Both the position numbers and the translations under genes were made by a program. The notes under the pieces were generated by a model that saw nothing but the letters and a program-made list of their open reading frames with translations, ran no database searches and was not told where the DNA came from. 64,000 bases of DNA from JBBATK01 sp040398805 (GTDB taxonomy: Bacteria; Bacteroidota; Ignavibacteria; Kapaibacteriales; NICIL-2), in the NCBI GenBank assembly GCA_040398805.1, contig JBBATK010000001.1, positions 124,001 through 188,000 of the forward strand, read 5' to 3'. Shown in pieces: positions 46,070-55,442 of this stretch; positions within the stretch are counted from its first letter, which is position 1, and each line of letters begins with the position of its first letter.

Positions 46070-49000
46070 CTAGTGCACGATCACCATGGGTAAGGTATGC
46101 ACGGTACCTGCCGAACGCATACGCACATGATACATGCCCGAGGCAAGATCCTGAACATGGACCAACAGGGTATAGGAACCGCGCTTTTGGAACTCCTGCA
46201 AGGGAGAGGCGACGACCTCGCCGGCGGCATTCACGATATCGATCATGGTCATGGAGTCAAAGCCCACACTATACTCGATCCGCGCGATGCCGTTGCCGGC
46301 GGGTTGCGGTGAAACCGATTGAAGGGCGAACGGGGTTCCGGAAACGCTGATGAAACGTCCGTCGATAAAACACCCCGTCAGGAGCACGGAATTACCCTTG
46401 GTCGTGACAACGACACATTCGTCGCGTGTCGTATCCGGCGTGTTCGTCCGTGCAAGAAAGTTCACGGAGGTATGACATTCCGTAACGCGGCTGGGTCCGA
46501 TGAGCAACTGCATGGAGAAGGTGGCAAGATCACCGTCGCCGGATACCGGTGTGGTACCGGAGGCCGTGACACCGAGCTGAACGAGCGACGATCCTTGAGT
46601 CCGAATCTCCCGCACGGCGTCGATCTTCCACGTATTGTCTGTGGCACCGCCCAGTCGGAGGGAATTCTGGACGTAAGCCAGTTCCTCTGCGTTGTACGAG
46701 ACCGTCGCCGTGAAGCGTGTTAGGTAGATATCCTTCCAATCCGTCGAGCTGGCATGCAAGGCCATATCCGTTGTGGTACCGGCAGCCGTCACGTTGAGGA
46801 TCTTGACGGGATCGTTGATCACAACCTGCATCGAGGTGATATAGCTCGTCGCCGAGAGGGAATCGGTGATGATTAATCCGTCGCTGAATCGCGCGTGAAC
46901 AAGTGCGGAATACGAAGCGGTCTTCAGTGGCTCAGGAATGAAGATGATCGGATGCCTGTATTGCGCGTTGGGCTTGATGACAACGGGAGAAAGCTTCGAC
47001 GGAGGAGCGGAAATGCTGAAACGGCCGGCATTGGCACCACTGATCCATATCGAATCCAGGACGCGGTCCGAGTTCGTCGAACCTGCCTTGGCACTATTGC
47101 CTACCGTGACGGAGTCCATCGGATTGTTGCACGTAAGGACACGACCATAATCGATACCTTTGATGAACGGTTGGTTCTCGACGATTCCATAGCCGACGAC
47201 GTAGACCGTATCGATCCACGTACCCGTCGGATTTGCTGTGATGGGTTCTGCATTGTGGACGACGCGCACACGAACACGTTCGATACCTGCTTTGGTCGGG
47301 ATGAATCGGACCGGCAACTGTAATGTCGAAGATCCGATCGGAAGAATCGTGTCTTTCGGAGGCGTGCCTACCCATGAAAAATCGCCCGGGTAGATGTTGT
47401 TGGCAACGTCATCGGGTTCGTTGATGAAGTCGATGCTCCTGATGGTCAACCAACGCGAGGTACTCGTGTTGGTGATGCGGACGAACTCCGTGGTCTTTGC
47501 AGAGGTGACCGGCGTACCTACGAGCAGTGTATCGGCGAACTCAGCGCCGAGAGCCTGGATCTTTTCAAGGTAGCCGAAACCGCGAAGGACGTCCCGTTTC
47601 GGCGATGCATTCTCGAAGGTGCCGACGATGAAGGGTGCTTTTGCGCCTTCGGTCGAGGGAACGAAGTCAACATCTACGCGAACAGAATCCTTCCGGAGAG
47701 GGAATACCCAAAACGGCAGGTCGCGCTCGATCTTCCGGATGAAGAACTCGTTCGTACCCGCAGTGTCGAGCGACAGACACTTGACTTGATCCGTTCCGGT
47801 GTTTCCAACCCAGCACTCGAGTGACTTCGTCACGCCCAGTCGAACACTGTCCCAATCGTTTCCGATGATATAGGGGCCGGGGGCATTGGCATTACCGCTC
47901 CACGTGGAGATCGGGTCATCAGCGGGAGACACGGGAGCGTCGCTGATGAACGGCACATCGATGGTGTAGTTACGTTCCTCTGTCGGCTGAAAGCACACGT
48001 CTCGGAAGGGCACGCTTTGACCGGGTGCCAGGATGATGGGGAACGGAGGTGTCGTCGGCTCGACCACACTGAACGGTGCTGACACCGCCGAGCGATCGAA
48101 ATCGGTGACACGCAAGGTGTCTGTTCCGACGTTCCGAATGATGATCGATCCCGGTACACCGGATGCGCAGACCTTCGAGTTGATACTGACGATGCCCGCT
48201 TTGAAGTCGCCGACTTGGATATGCGGCAAGACGCCTCTACCACGCACATAGTAGTGGAAAGGAGCGCATGCCTCTTGAACGAGCAGGGAATCGAAATCGA
48301 ATTGATTGTCATTCAATCCTTCGACCACCGGCGAATAGGAGATCGTGATCGCAACCGAATCCTTGCCATTGAGGACGATTCCCGTGGAATCAGGTATACT
48401 GATCCCGCTGACGGTGAACACCGTGCCGGTCTTCATGGCGACTTTCAGAATACGAAGGGCAGAGTCGTTGAGATTTCGTAACCACACCGTGCGAACCGCT
48501 TTGGTTCCGACACGGACCTTGCCGAAGTCCACGGGATCGGGCCGGAGGACGAGTCGGGGAGCGCTCCATCGTACGGAGTCGATGGTCATATTGAACGCCC
48601 GGTCCAGGACATAGAATTTCGCAAAGGCATCCTTCGTCTTATCGATGACTTCAAGTCGGAACGATATCCGCTCGTTCTTGAGGGCATTGGGGACGAGTCC
48701 GTCGGTCACATCCTTGCCGTCGGATTTCGTAACGACAATGCGATAATTGAAACTCTTCGCCACCGACGTATCAACAAAATCGATCTCCCGTACACCGGTC
48801 TCGGTGTGGTTCAGTGTATCGTTGACTTTGAAGTTCCGGAGTTCGGTCCCATCGTAGTTGAAGTCTCCGCACTCTTCCGTCCGTATCAATACCGGAGGAA
48901 GTGTATCGAACACGCTTAACTGTCGGAACGCCGTCGCTGCCGGCCATCCGTAGGAGTCGAACTGACCATATCCGTAGATCTCACCACCGAAGGGCGTATC

Positions 49001-50464
49001 GCCGTAGATCGTATGCGAGCCGCTACTGATAGGAATGCGCACATAGTAAAAATTCGTGCCGGGAATCCTGTTGCCAAGGAAGCTCGGGGTGATGACATAG
49101 ACGAATTTGCCATCGAGTTTGATCGACTTCAAGAGCTTCATACTCGGGTCCGTCGTATCGCCGATAGCAATGAGCCCGAAGAAGTGATTGGTGTACCTGT
49201 TGTTCGATGGCGATTGGAAAATGGTTCCTTTCGTGTATTGTTCCGCCGACACGCAATAGATGGTGAACGGGTCATAATCACCGCTTCCGTCCCAGTTCGC
49301 AGAACAGCTCTGATGCATGAGAAGGAACGGCTTATTCGATTTGAACACTCCCGTTCCCATCACGCCCTTGGCATTGGCTGGACCCGTAACGACTTCTTCC
49401 GGTGACTTCGGAATGGAGCGCACTTCGCCGGCCTTCATGTTGAGGACACCCGTAGGACCGTTCGTGCGGATACCCGTTTTGAAGTCGTACGACGACCACA
49501 TGATATTCGTTCCGTCCTGGAGCGCGACGGCACGGTAAAGATCGCCCTTGTTGTTCCGGAGGATTTCCAAGGTCACATAGGTCTTGCCCCATTGCGAGGT
49601 CGGAGGAATCATTTCACAGATATGGTCACGACCGCCGCCGAGACTGAAGACGGGAATCATGGTCCGTTGATGATAGACGATGCAACCGATGGGTTTGGAA
49701 GCGACCATTTTCGAACCGGAAAGGTCGAACTGTCCACGGCTCGTGCCGTCGCCTTGAACCATATATACCTGCCCCCGGTTCAGGGTCACTTTCCAGCGAT
49801 CTCCGTACTTTCTTCCACCTTCCGTGCGCTTGTTCAGACCCGTTACAGAGTATTCCCCGTAACTCGGTGACCGCAATGTGATCTCCACTTCTGTATTGTC
49901 TTCAGCAGCCATGAAGGCGAATCCGCCCTTCCAGTTCCGTACCTCGAGAAAGTCAGGATAGGTGAGCGCGATGTACTCGGTGCCCCATGAGGACACAGGT
50001 ATGGCCAGATATCCGTCCGAGGAGACATCTTTACCGTTGTAGACATAGACGGAGACAGGATCGTCGGCCTTGATGCTGAGTCCCAAATCCGAAATCTGCT
50101 CACTCCCGACAATCTCCGGCATCGGAAACATGCCCGATGCTCCGTTGATGACCGTGACTTGGTTGGCTTTCACTTGCAGTCGTGTCTTGAAACCAAGCGC
50201 AGGAACCTCATATAAGAACGAGGTGTTCTTCGATGATGTCACGTAGACTTCTCTCGCCGTGATGCTACACGTGGGACAGTCGTTCAACGGCAGGCAGAAG
50301 ACGAAATCCTTACCCTGGGAGCCATTGCTCAGAATCCACGGAGCGGTGGGTTTACTGCCGTTCAAGCGGGGTGCTTTCATGAGTTGGGCGGTCGCGCGTA
50401 CAGACCAGATTCCGAACATGGCAATGACAAACAACCCCAATGCGCCCTGAGACAACTTCCGCAT
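46070..50464 (-). CDS. Giant secreted surface protein, IgGFc-binding-like N-terminus and T9SS sorting domain
   Basis: A 1464-residue protein. After a signal peptide (LFVIAMFGIWSVRATAQ), residues about 30-460 match the IgGFc-binding-protein N-terminal domain (GKDFVFCLPLN, SSWGTEYIALTYP, a later SQWGKTYVTLEI). Then come repeated beta-sandwich domains of the ASPM/SPD2/Hydin choice-of-anchor kind (FGKVRVGTKAVRTVWLRN, GTDTLRVTDFD, SVRLGVTKSLECWVGNTG). The last 80 residues (VSPQPAGNGIARIEYSV, LQDLASGMYHVRM-like end) look like a type A Por sorting domain. A strong AGGGGAG site precedes the ATG at 50464. Adhesion or surface-layer function is only a guess. Confidence 0.88.
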   Translation of the reverse strand: MRKLSQGALGLFVIAMFGIWSVRATAQLMKAPRLNGSKPTAPWILSNGSQGKDFVFCLPLNDCPTCSITAREVYVTSSKNTSFLYEVPALGFKTRLQVKANQVTVINGASGMFPMPEIVGSEQISDLGLSIKADDPVSVYVYNGKDVSSDGYLAIPVSSWGTEYIALTYPDFLEVRNWKGGFAFMAAEDNTEVEITLRSPSYGEYSVTGLNKRTEGGRKYGDRWKVTLNRGQVYMVQGDGTSRGQFDLSGSKMVASKPIGCIVYHQRTMIPVFSLGGGRDHICEMIPPTSQWGKTYVTLEILRNNKGDLYRAVALQDGTNIMWSSYDFKTGIRTNGPTGVLNMKAGEVRSIPKSPEEVVTGPANAKGVMGTGVFKSNKPFLLMHQSCSANWDGSGDYDPFTIYCVSAEQYTKGTIFQSPSNNRYTNHFFGLIAIGDTTDPSMKLLKSIKLDGKFVYVITPSFLGNRIPGTNFYYVRIPISSGSHTIYGDTPFGGEIYGYGQFDSYGWPAATAFRQLSVFDTLPPVLIRTEECGDFNYDGTELRNFKVNDTLNHTETGVREIDFVDTSVAKSFNYRIVVTKSDGKDVTDGLVPNALKNERISFRLEVIDKTKDAFAKFYVLDRAFNMTIDSVRWSAPRLVLRPDPVDFGKVRVGTKAVRTVWLRNLNDSALRILKVAMKTGTVFTVSGISIPDSTGIVLNGKDSVAITISYSPVVEGLNDNQFDFDSLLVQEACAPFHYYVRGRGVLPHIQVGDFKAGIVSINSKVCASGVPGSIIIRNVGTDTLRVTDFDRSAVSAPFSVVEPTTPPFPIILAPGQSVPFRDVCFQPTEERNYTIDVPFISDAPVSPADDPISTWSGNANAPGPYIIGNDWDSVRLGVTKSLECWVGNTGTDQVKCLSLDTAGTNEFFIRKIERDLPFWVFPLRKDSVRVDVDFVPSTEGAKAPFIVGTFENASPKRDVLRGFGYLEKIQALGAEFADTLLVGTPVTSAKTTEFVRITNTSTSRWLTIRSIDFINEPDDVANNIYPGDFSWVGTPPKDTILPIGSSTLQLPVRFIPTKAGIERVRVRVVHNAEPITANPTGTWIDTVYVVGYGIVENQPFIKGIDYGRVLTCNNPMDSVTVGNSAKAGSTNSDRVLDSIWISGANAGRFSISAPPSKLSPVVIKPNAQYRHPIIFIPEPLKTASYSALVHARFSDGLIITDSLSATSYITSMQVVINDPVKILNVTAAGTTTDMALHASSTDWKDIYLTRFTATVSYNAEELAYVQNSLRLGGATDNTWKIDAVREIRTQGSSLVQLGVTASGTTPVSGDGDLATFSMQLLIGPSRVTECHTSVNFLARTNTPDTTRDECVVVTTKGNSVLLTGCFIDGRFISVSGTPFALQSVSPQPAGNGIARIEYSVGFDSMTMIDIVNAAGEVVASPLQEFQKRGSYTLLVHVQDLASGMYHVRMRSAGTVHTLPMVIVH

Positions 50465-50777
50465 GCAACTCCCCTGAAAAACTGTATGGAAAAATGTGTA
50501 CGATTCGTCACGTGACATTCACAATATAGGGAAGGTTCATCCAAGTACTCATGGCAAACTCGAGGTGCTTGCACTCCCGATCTTGAGGGGGTCGGCCGAC
50601 GTTTGTTGGCACTTGGTGTCGACGTCATTTAAGGGATTGACTCCGACCGTCATCCTGTTCATGGCACGCGTCGTGAGCGGAGATGAATCTTGTGTCCCTC
50701 GAGCGTTCCACTATCAACCATTCGTTGGTGTTTTCGCTATCTTTGTGCGCAACGATGTCGCATCAATCATTACCACC
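50465..50777. other. Divergent intergenic region (313 nt)
   Basis: Between the giant surface protein gene (minus) and transketolase (plus). It holds the surface gene's Shine-Dalgarno, a TATATTGTG sequence on the minus strand (about 50519-50527) that is one base off TAnnTTTG, and a TATCTTTG box for transketolase. No RNA gene or convincing small protein was found. Confidence 0.5.
50738..50745 (+). promoter_or_regulatory. -7 box TATCTTTG upstream of the transketolase genes
   Basis: TATCTTTG, identical to the box at 16904, ends 32 nt before the ATG at 50778. No -33 TTTG. It supports the short start, since a start at 50496 would lie far upstream of it. Confidence 0.45.
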
Positions 50778-51665
50778 ATGGCAGCAGAATTCCCTATAGA
50801 TTTCGGAACGACGACCTTCGAGAACAAGAAGCGTGAGTCGCATGAATTCGCGGAGATATCACGGTCTATCCGCCGTGACATCATCCGATCCCTCGTTCTT
50901 GCCGGCTCCGGTCACTCGGGCGGACCGCTCGGCTCCGCTGACATCTTTGCCGTCCTGTATTTCGGCGGATACATGAGATACTCCACGTCCGACTGGTTCG
51001 GCGCGCCTCATGATCGCTTCGTTCTCAGCGCCGGCCACATGTGTCCGGTCATGTATAGCACCTTGGCCAATGCGGGAGCATTCCCGAAAGCCGAACTTGC
51101 CACACTGCGCAAGTATAACACGCGTTTACAGGGCCATCCCGGTCGTGATATGGGTCTTCCGGGCGTGGAAACATCGTCGGGGTCTCTGGGACAAGGCATC
51201 TCCATCGCCGTGGGCATGGCGATGTCCGATAAACTCTTGGACAAGAACGACCTCCGCGTGTTCTCGCTGACCGGCGACGGTGAGCTGCAAGAAGGCAGCG
51301 TCTGGGAAGCCGCCATGGCCGCTTCGCACTTCAAGCTCGACAACTTCTGCTGGATCATCGACAATAACGACTGTCAAATCGACGGTCGCGTACCGGACGT
51401 CATGGACGTCTATCCCATTGCGGACAAATGCGCTGCTTTCGGGTTCGATGTCGTGACGTGCGACGGACACGATCACGCACAACTTCAAGCGGCTTTCGAT
51501 CGATTCCTCGAGAACCAGAGGACGGGTACCGGCAAACCGACAGCCATCGTCGCCAAAACATACATGGGTAATCCCGTCTCCTTCATGAACGACAAATTCG
51601 AGTGGCACGGTAAGCCGCCGTCATGGGAACAAGCCAAACAGGCGCTGGAAGAACTCGGCGCTTGA
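50778..51665 (+). CDS. Transketolase, N-terminal (thiamine diphosphate-binding) subunit
   Basis: A 295-residue half transketolase. It has the Pyr-phosphate-binding TPP motif: GSGHSGGPLGSADIFAVLY, HMCPVMYSTLANAG, and the GDGELQEGSVWEAAMAASHFKLDN block with the GDG...N signature. Together with the next gene it forms a complete enzyme of the pentose phosphate pathway. The upstream in-frame extension has no family match and is rejected. An N-terminal lead of about 30 residues precedes the core. Confidence 0.93.
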   Translation: MAAEFPIDFGTTTFENKKRESHEFAEISRSIRRDIIRSLVLAGSGHSGGPLGSADIFAVLYFGGYMRYSTSDWFGAPHDRFVLSAGHMCPVMYSTLANAGAFPKAELATLRKYNTRLQGHPGRDMGLPGVETSSGSLGQGISIAVGMAMSDKLLDKNDLRVFSLTGDGELQEGSVWEAAMAASHFKLDNFCWIIDNNDCQIDGRVPDVMDVYPIADKCAAFGFDVVTCDGHDHAQLQAAFDRFLENQRTGTGKPTAIVAKTYMGNPVSFMNDKFEWHGKPPSWEQAKQALEELGA

Positions 51666-51704
51666 TTCGGTGACTGACCTTCTGTGGGTGTTAAGTAAAG
51701 TTGA

Positions 51705-51721
51705 TAATAAATTGATTATTA
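51705..51721 (+). repeat. AT-rich inverted repeat between the transketolase genes
   Basis: TAATAA-ATTGA-TTATTA, a 6-bp inverted repeat inside an AT-only stretch in a GC-rich context, 16 nt before the ATG of the second subunit. It could be a weak hairpin or a binding site; nothing more can be said. Confidence 0.35.
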
Positions 51722-51737
51722 ATGAGATAGTAAAAGT

Positions 51738-52745
51738 ATGGCAGAGATCGAAAAATTAGGAATGAAGCCAACGCGATTCGGTTTCGGCGAGGGATTGGTC
51801 GAGCTTGGTGAAAAGCATGATAACATTGTCGTCCTGGGAGGCGACATCACGGGCTCGGTCATGACGAGTTACTTCAAAGAGCGTTTTCCCGAGCGATTCT
51901 TCTCCATCGGTATAGCCGAGCAGAATGCAACGACCATTGCGGCTGGATTAGCGCTAAGCGGCAAGATTCCGTTCTTTGCGAGCTATGGCGCGTTCTGCGC
52001 GCTTCGCAATGCCGATCAGTTGCGGATCAGTGTATGCTACAACGAGGCGAACGTGAAAATCGGTGGCGGGCATGCCGGCATCAGTGTCGGACCCGACGGC
52101 GCAACGCACCAGGTACTGGAAGAGGTGGCCTTCCTTCGAACCCTCCCGCACATGACCATGATCGTTCCTTGTGATTACTTGGAAGCCAAGAAGGCTACGG
52201 TGGCGATGGGTGAGATGGTGGGTCCGGCGTATATCCGTTTCGGTCGCTCGCCGGTACCGCTGTTCACGACCGAGACGACGCCCTTCGTCCTCGGCAAGGC
52301 GAACACCCTTCGTGACGGTAATGACGTGGCCATCATCGCCAATGGAGCGATGGTCTGGGAATCGTTGACTGCTGCCGCAGAGTTGGCGAAGAAGGGTATA
52401 CACGCCCGCGTCATCAACGTTCACACAGTAAAACCCATCGATGTCGAGGCGGTGACGACAGCGGCGCGCGAGTGTGGATGCATCGTTACGGCGGAGGAAC
52501 ATCAGGTTCATGGCGGACTCGGTGGAGCTGTGGCGGAAGTGGTTGTGAAGAATGCTCCCGTGCCCATGGAGTTCGTGGGGGTCAAAGACAGTTTTGGTGG
52601 TAGCGGTGACCCTGAAGAGCTCATGGTGAAGTTCGGTCTAACGTGGAAAGAGATCTATGCTTCGGCGCTGGTCGCTATGGAACGTCGCGACAAGGGTTCG
52701 TCCGGCTTCCGAGCCGTGAAAGACGTGGCCGTGTTCCAAGGATAG
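51738..52745 (+). CDS. Transketolase, C-terminal subunit
   Basis: A 335-residue protein with the pyrimidine-binding half of transketolase: GGDITGSVMTSYF, FFSIGIAEQNATTIAAGLAL with the catalytic-type Glu, a YGAFCALRNADQLRIS stretch, and a C-terminal domain with ITAEEHQVHGGLGGAV. It completes the split enzyme with the previous gene, 72 nt upstream. A 1-deoxyxylulose-5-phosphate synthase is less likely, since the N-terminal half is a separate gene of transketolase type. Confidence 0.93.
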   Translation: MAEIEKLGMKPTRFGFGEGLVELGEKHDNIVVLGGDITGSVMTSYFKERFPERFFSIGIAEQNATTIAAGLALSGKIPFFASYGAFCALRNADQLRISVCYNEANVKIGGGHAGISVGPDGATHQVLEEVAFLRTLPHMTMIVPCDYLEAKKATVAMGEMVGPAYIRFGRSPVPLFTTETTPFVLGKANTLRDGNDVAIIANGAMVWESLTAAAELAKKGIHARVINVHTVKPIDVEAVTTAARECGCIVTAEEHQVHGGLGGAVAEVVVKNAPVPMEFVGVKDSFGGSGDPEELMVKFGLTWKEIYASALVAMERRDKGSSGFRAVKDVAVFQG

Positions 52746-52853
52746 TCCACGAAACCGTCTATCATCCGGAAGACAATCAACGAACGACCACGCCGACCAA
52801 CGTGGTCGTTCTTCTTTGCACCAGAGAAAGCATCACAAACGAAGAGAGGTCCC

Positions 52854-54308
52854 ATGAAAACCTGTGTCGCTACCATCGTCCTTTTCCTTGCATGCGGTGT
52901 GACCGCCCTCGGCCAAACGGAGATACTCTCCGTGCCATCGACGTCGACGTCGCGCTCCGTCACGGTGTACAACGACGGATTCATTCTGGTGCGCGAGGTA
53001 CGGCCTCTCAAGCTGAGAAAGGGAATGAACGTGGTCAGATACGAAGGCATCGCCTCCACCATCGACGCCACATCCGTTCAGCTCTCCGATGTCAAGTCGC
53101 CGGAGTCGCTGTCCGTCCGTGAGCAGAACTATCAATACGATGTTCTCACTCCGCTGTCCGTGTTGAAGAAGTCGGTCGGTAGCTCCCTTCGCTTCCGCCG
53201 CTCTACGGGTGCCGGACAATGGGAAACCCTGGAAGGTGTGCTTCTCAATCCTCCGGAACAGCTCGATGGAGCCGGTCAATACCGTGGCATGGTGATCCGT
53301 GCGAAAGACAACTCCATCATTCTCGATCCTGTAGGCGAGGTCACCCTGAATGCCATTCCCGGTGGTCTGGTATCCTCTCCGTCACTGATGTGGAAACTTC
53401 AATCCGCCACCGAGGCGGTGCATGATGTGGAAGTGGGATATCTGTGCGGTGGCATGGAATGGAACGCGGACTATGTGGTGGTGCTCTCCGATGGCGATGC
53501 CACGATGGACGTGAACGGCTGGGTGACCCTGAAGAATGCCACGGGGACGACGTTCAACGACGCGTCGTTGCAGTTGGTGGCAGGACATGTACGGCGAGTG
53601 CGAAACGAATACGCTGAAGGGTTGTCGCTGACGATGCGGAGCGCGACGGCGGACATGGCACCGCCGGCGTTTGCGGAACAATCCTTCTTCGATTATCATC
53701 TGTATACGTTGGATGGACTGACGACGTTGCAATCCAATGAGACGAAGCAGATGCGTCTGCTATCAGCATCGAACGTCAAAGCCAGGAAGCGACTCATCTT
53801 CGACGAGTCGCGATGCACGCCCGTTCAACGTCAACCCGGTGACGGGTCGGCGACGATGGAGTACAACGCGGCCATCATCGTGGAATGCGTGAACAGCAAA
53901 GAGTCGAACATGGGAATGCCGTTGCCTCAGGGTAAGATGCGGGTGTACAAGGCCGATTCGGAAGGGCGGCTTCAATTCGTGGGCGAGGATAGGATATCCC
54001 ACACCGCTGTGAACGAGCCGGTGAAGCTCTTCCTTGGGGATGCCTTCGATGTGGTCGCTACGCGAGTGATCAAGGAGTCCAAGATGATTTCCAAACGCGG
54101 ACAAGAAACGACGATCGAGGTATCGGTCCGCAACCGGAAGAGCACGCGTGAAACAGTGTCCGTGATGGACCACTTCGGCACGGAATGGACGATCGTCTCG
54201 TCCTCCGTGAAGCCCGTCAAAGTGGATGCGCGCACAGCGGAGTTCCCGCTCCCTGTCGACGCGAATTCTTCGGTCGTCCTCACCTATACCGTCCGTCAAT
54301 CGTGGTAG
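52854..54308 (+). CDS. DUF4139-family exported protein
   Basis: A 484-residue protein with a signal peptide ending in TALGQ. The N-terminus VTVYNDGFILVREVRPLKL and the central EVGYLCGGMEWNADYVVVLS block are typical of DUF4139 (mucoidy inhibitor A-like) proteins. The N-terminal coiled-coil DUF4140 present in longer relatives is missing. The function is unknown; an envelope role is inferred. The tsaD start overlaps its last codons. Confidence 0.8.
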   Translation: MKTCVATIVLFLACGVTALGQTEILSVPSTSTSRSVTVYNDGFILVREVRPLKLRKGMNVVRYEGIASTIDATSVQLSDVKSPESLSVREQNYQYDVLTPLSVLKKSVGSSLRFRRSTGAGQWETLEGVLLNPPEQLDGAGQYRGMVIRAKDNSIILDPVGEVTLNAIPGGLVSSPSLMWKLQSATEAVHDVEVGYLCGGMEWNADYVVVLSDGDATMDVNGWVTLKNATGTTFNDASLQLVAGHVRRVRNEYAEGLSLTMRSATADMAPPAFAEQSFFDYHLYTLDGLTTLQSNETKQMRLLSASNVKARKRLIFDESRCTPVQRQPGDGSATMEYNAAIIVECVNSKESNMGMPLPQGKMRVYKADSEGRLQFVGEDRISHTAVNEPVKLFLGDAFDVVATRVIKESKMISKRGQETTIEVSVRNRKSTRETVSVMDHFGTEWTIVSSSVKPVKVDARTAEFPLPVDANSSVVLTYTVRQSW

Positions 54309-55351
54309 GCGACCCGCTCATCCTTGCCTTCGAATCGTCGTGCGACGATACGTCCGTGGCTTTGGTTCAAGGAACGACCGTGCTTGCCAATCTCATCTCC
54401 TCCCAAGCCATTCATGCGGAGTGGGGAGGCGTGATTCCTGAACTGGCCTCGCGAGCCCATTTGGAGATCATCGGGTCGTTGACGAAAGAAGCCCTGCGTC
54501 AGGCGGGCGTCGGCATGGAGCAGGTCGATGCGCTTGCGTGCACCACCCAACCGGGATTGCTTGGTGCGCTGCTCGTCGGCGCGTCGTATGCGAAAGGACT
54601 CTCTCTTCGCTACGGCTTGCCCTGCGTCCCCGTCCATCACATCGAAGGGCATCTTTATTCAGCGTATCTGGAGGATCCCTCTCTGCCGTTTCCATCCATT
54701 TCGCTCGTCGTCAGTGGTGGACATACCTCGCTTTTTCTTACGGAGTCGTTCTCGAAGTATACCATACTTGGCAGCACGCGTGACGATGCGGCGGGCGAGG
54801 CCTTCGACAAAGCGGCGAAACTCCTTGGTCTCGGGTATCCCGGAGGAGCGGTCATCGACAAGCGAAGTACGAGGGAACGGAAAGACGTCATCCGCTTTCC
54901 GCGTGCTCTTGTGAACGAGGCCGGCTATGAATTCAGTTTCAGTGGTGTGAAGACCGCCGTCCGACGTCATATTCTCGAGAACCATCCCGAGGGGATGACG
55001 GAACGAGAGTGCGACGATATCTGCTCCTCGTTACAAGAGGCCATTGTCGACGTGCTCGTCACAAAAACCATGCGGGCCGTCCGCGAGCATGGCGTTGAAG
55101 CGGTCGTCATTTCGGGTGGTGTTTCCGCCAATTCCCGCTTGCGCGAGCGCTTCGCGGAAGAGGCCGAGAACCATGGTATCCGATTCACCGCGCCGCGTAT
55201 CAGTTACTCGTTGGACAACGCCGCGATGATCGGCTTCCTTGCGCATAGGAAACTCCTCTCTGACGGTCCTGAGGCGTATCGACACGTGGATTTCGAAGTC
55301 AGCGCGCGAGGATATCGCGACCATCGACACGGGTCCCGGGTGAACAGATAA
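54302..55351 (+). CDS. tsaD: tRNA N6-adenosine threonylcarbamoyltransferase
   Basis: Transfers the threonylcarbamoyl group to A37 of tRNA, completing the step begun by the Sua5-type enzyme at 7.3 kb. The 349-residue ASKHA-fold protein has ILAFESSCDDTSVALV, the metal-binding VPVHHIEGHLYSAY (HxEGH-type), SLVVSGGHTSLFL and a C-terminal SGGVSANSRLRE. The GTG at 54302 overlaps the DUF4139 stop by 7 nt; the ATG at 54185 would lie inside that gene in another frame and is rejected. The tsaB and tsaE genes are not in the window. Confidence 0.93.
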   Translation: MVGDPLILAFESSCDDTSVALVQGTTVLANLISSQAIHAEWGGVIPELASRAHLEIIGSLTKEALRQAGVGMEQVDALACTTQPGLLGALLVGASYAKGLSLRYGLPCVPVHHIEGHLYSAYLEDPSLPFPSISLVVSGGHTSLFLTESFSKYTILGSTRDDAAGEAFDKAAKLLGLGYPGGAVIDKRSTRERKDVIRFPRALVNEAGYEFSFSGVKTAVRRHILENHPEGMTERECDDICSSLQEAIVDVLVTKTMRAVREHGVEAVVISGGVSANSRLRERFAEEAENHGIRFTAPRISYSLDNAAMIGFLAHRKLLSDGPEAYRHVDFEVSARGYRDHRHGSRVNR

Positions 55352-55352
55352 C

Positions 55353-55388
55353 AACAAAGCCGGAGCGCGATGAGCACTCCGGCTTTGT
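55353..55388. terminator. Bidirectional intrinsic terminator
   Basis: Twelve-bp stem ACAAAGCCGGAG / CTCCGGCTTTGT with an 11-nt loop, between convergent tsaD and ald. The T-run is weak on both sides (TTTGTTC and its mirror), so efficiency is uncertain. Confidence 0.7.
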
Positions 55389-55442
55389 TCATTGACATAG
55401 GGGGTGCACGTAGACGGTGCGAACCATCCCTTGAGGAAAATC

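Noticed and set aside
50603..50620. TTGGCACTTGGTG as a sigma-54 site before transketolase
   Set aside because: The -12 element is absent at the right distance.
50496..50777. Longer N-terminus of transketolase from 50496
   Set aside because: No family similarity, and a -7-like box lies within it.
51738..52745. 1-deoxyxylulose-5-phosphate synthase for the split transketolase
   Set aside because: DXS is a single chain of over 600 residues with other motifs; the two-gene layout with a transketolase-type N-terminal half fits transketolase.
54185..54301. Longer start of TsaD inside the DUF4139 gene
   Set aside because: TsaD begins just before ILAFESSCDD; GTG at 54302 suits the family length.
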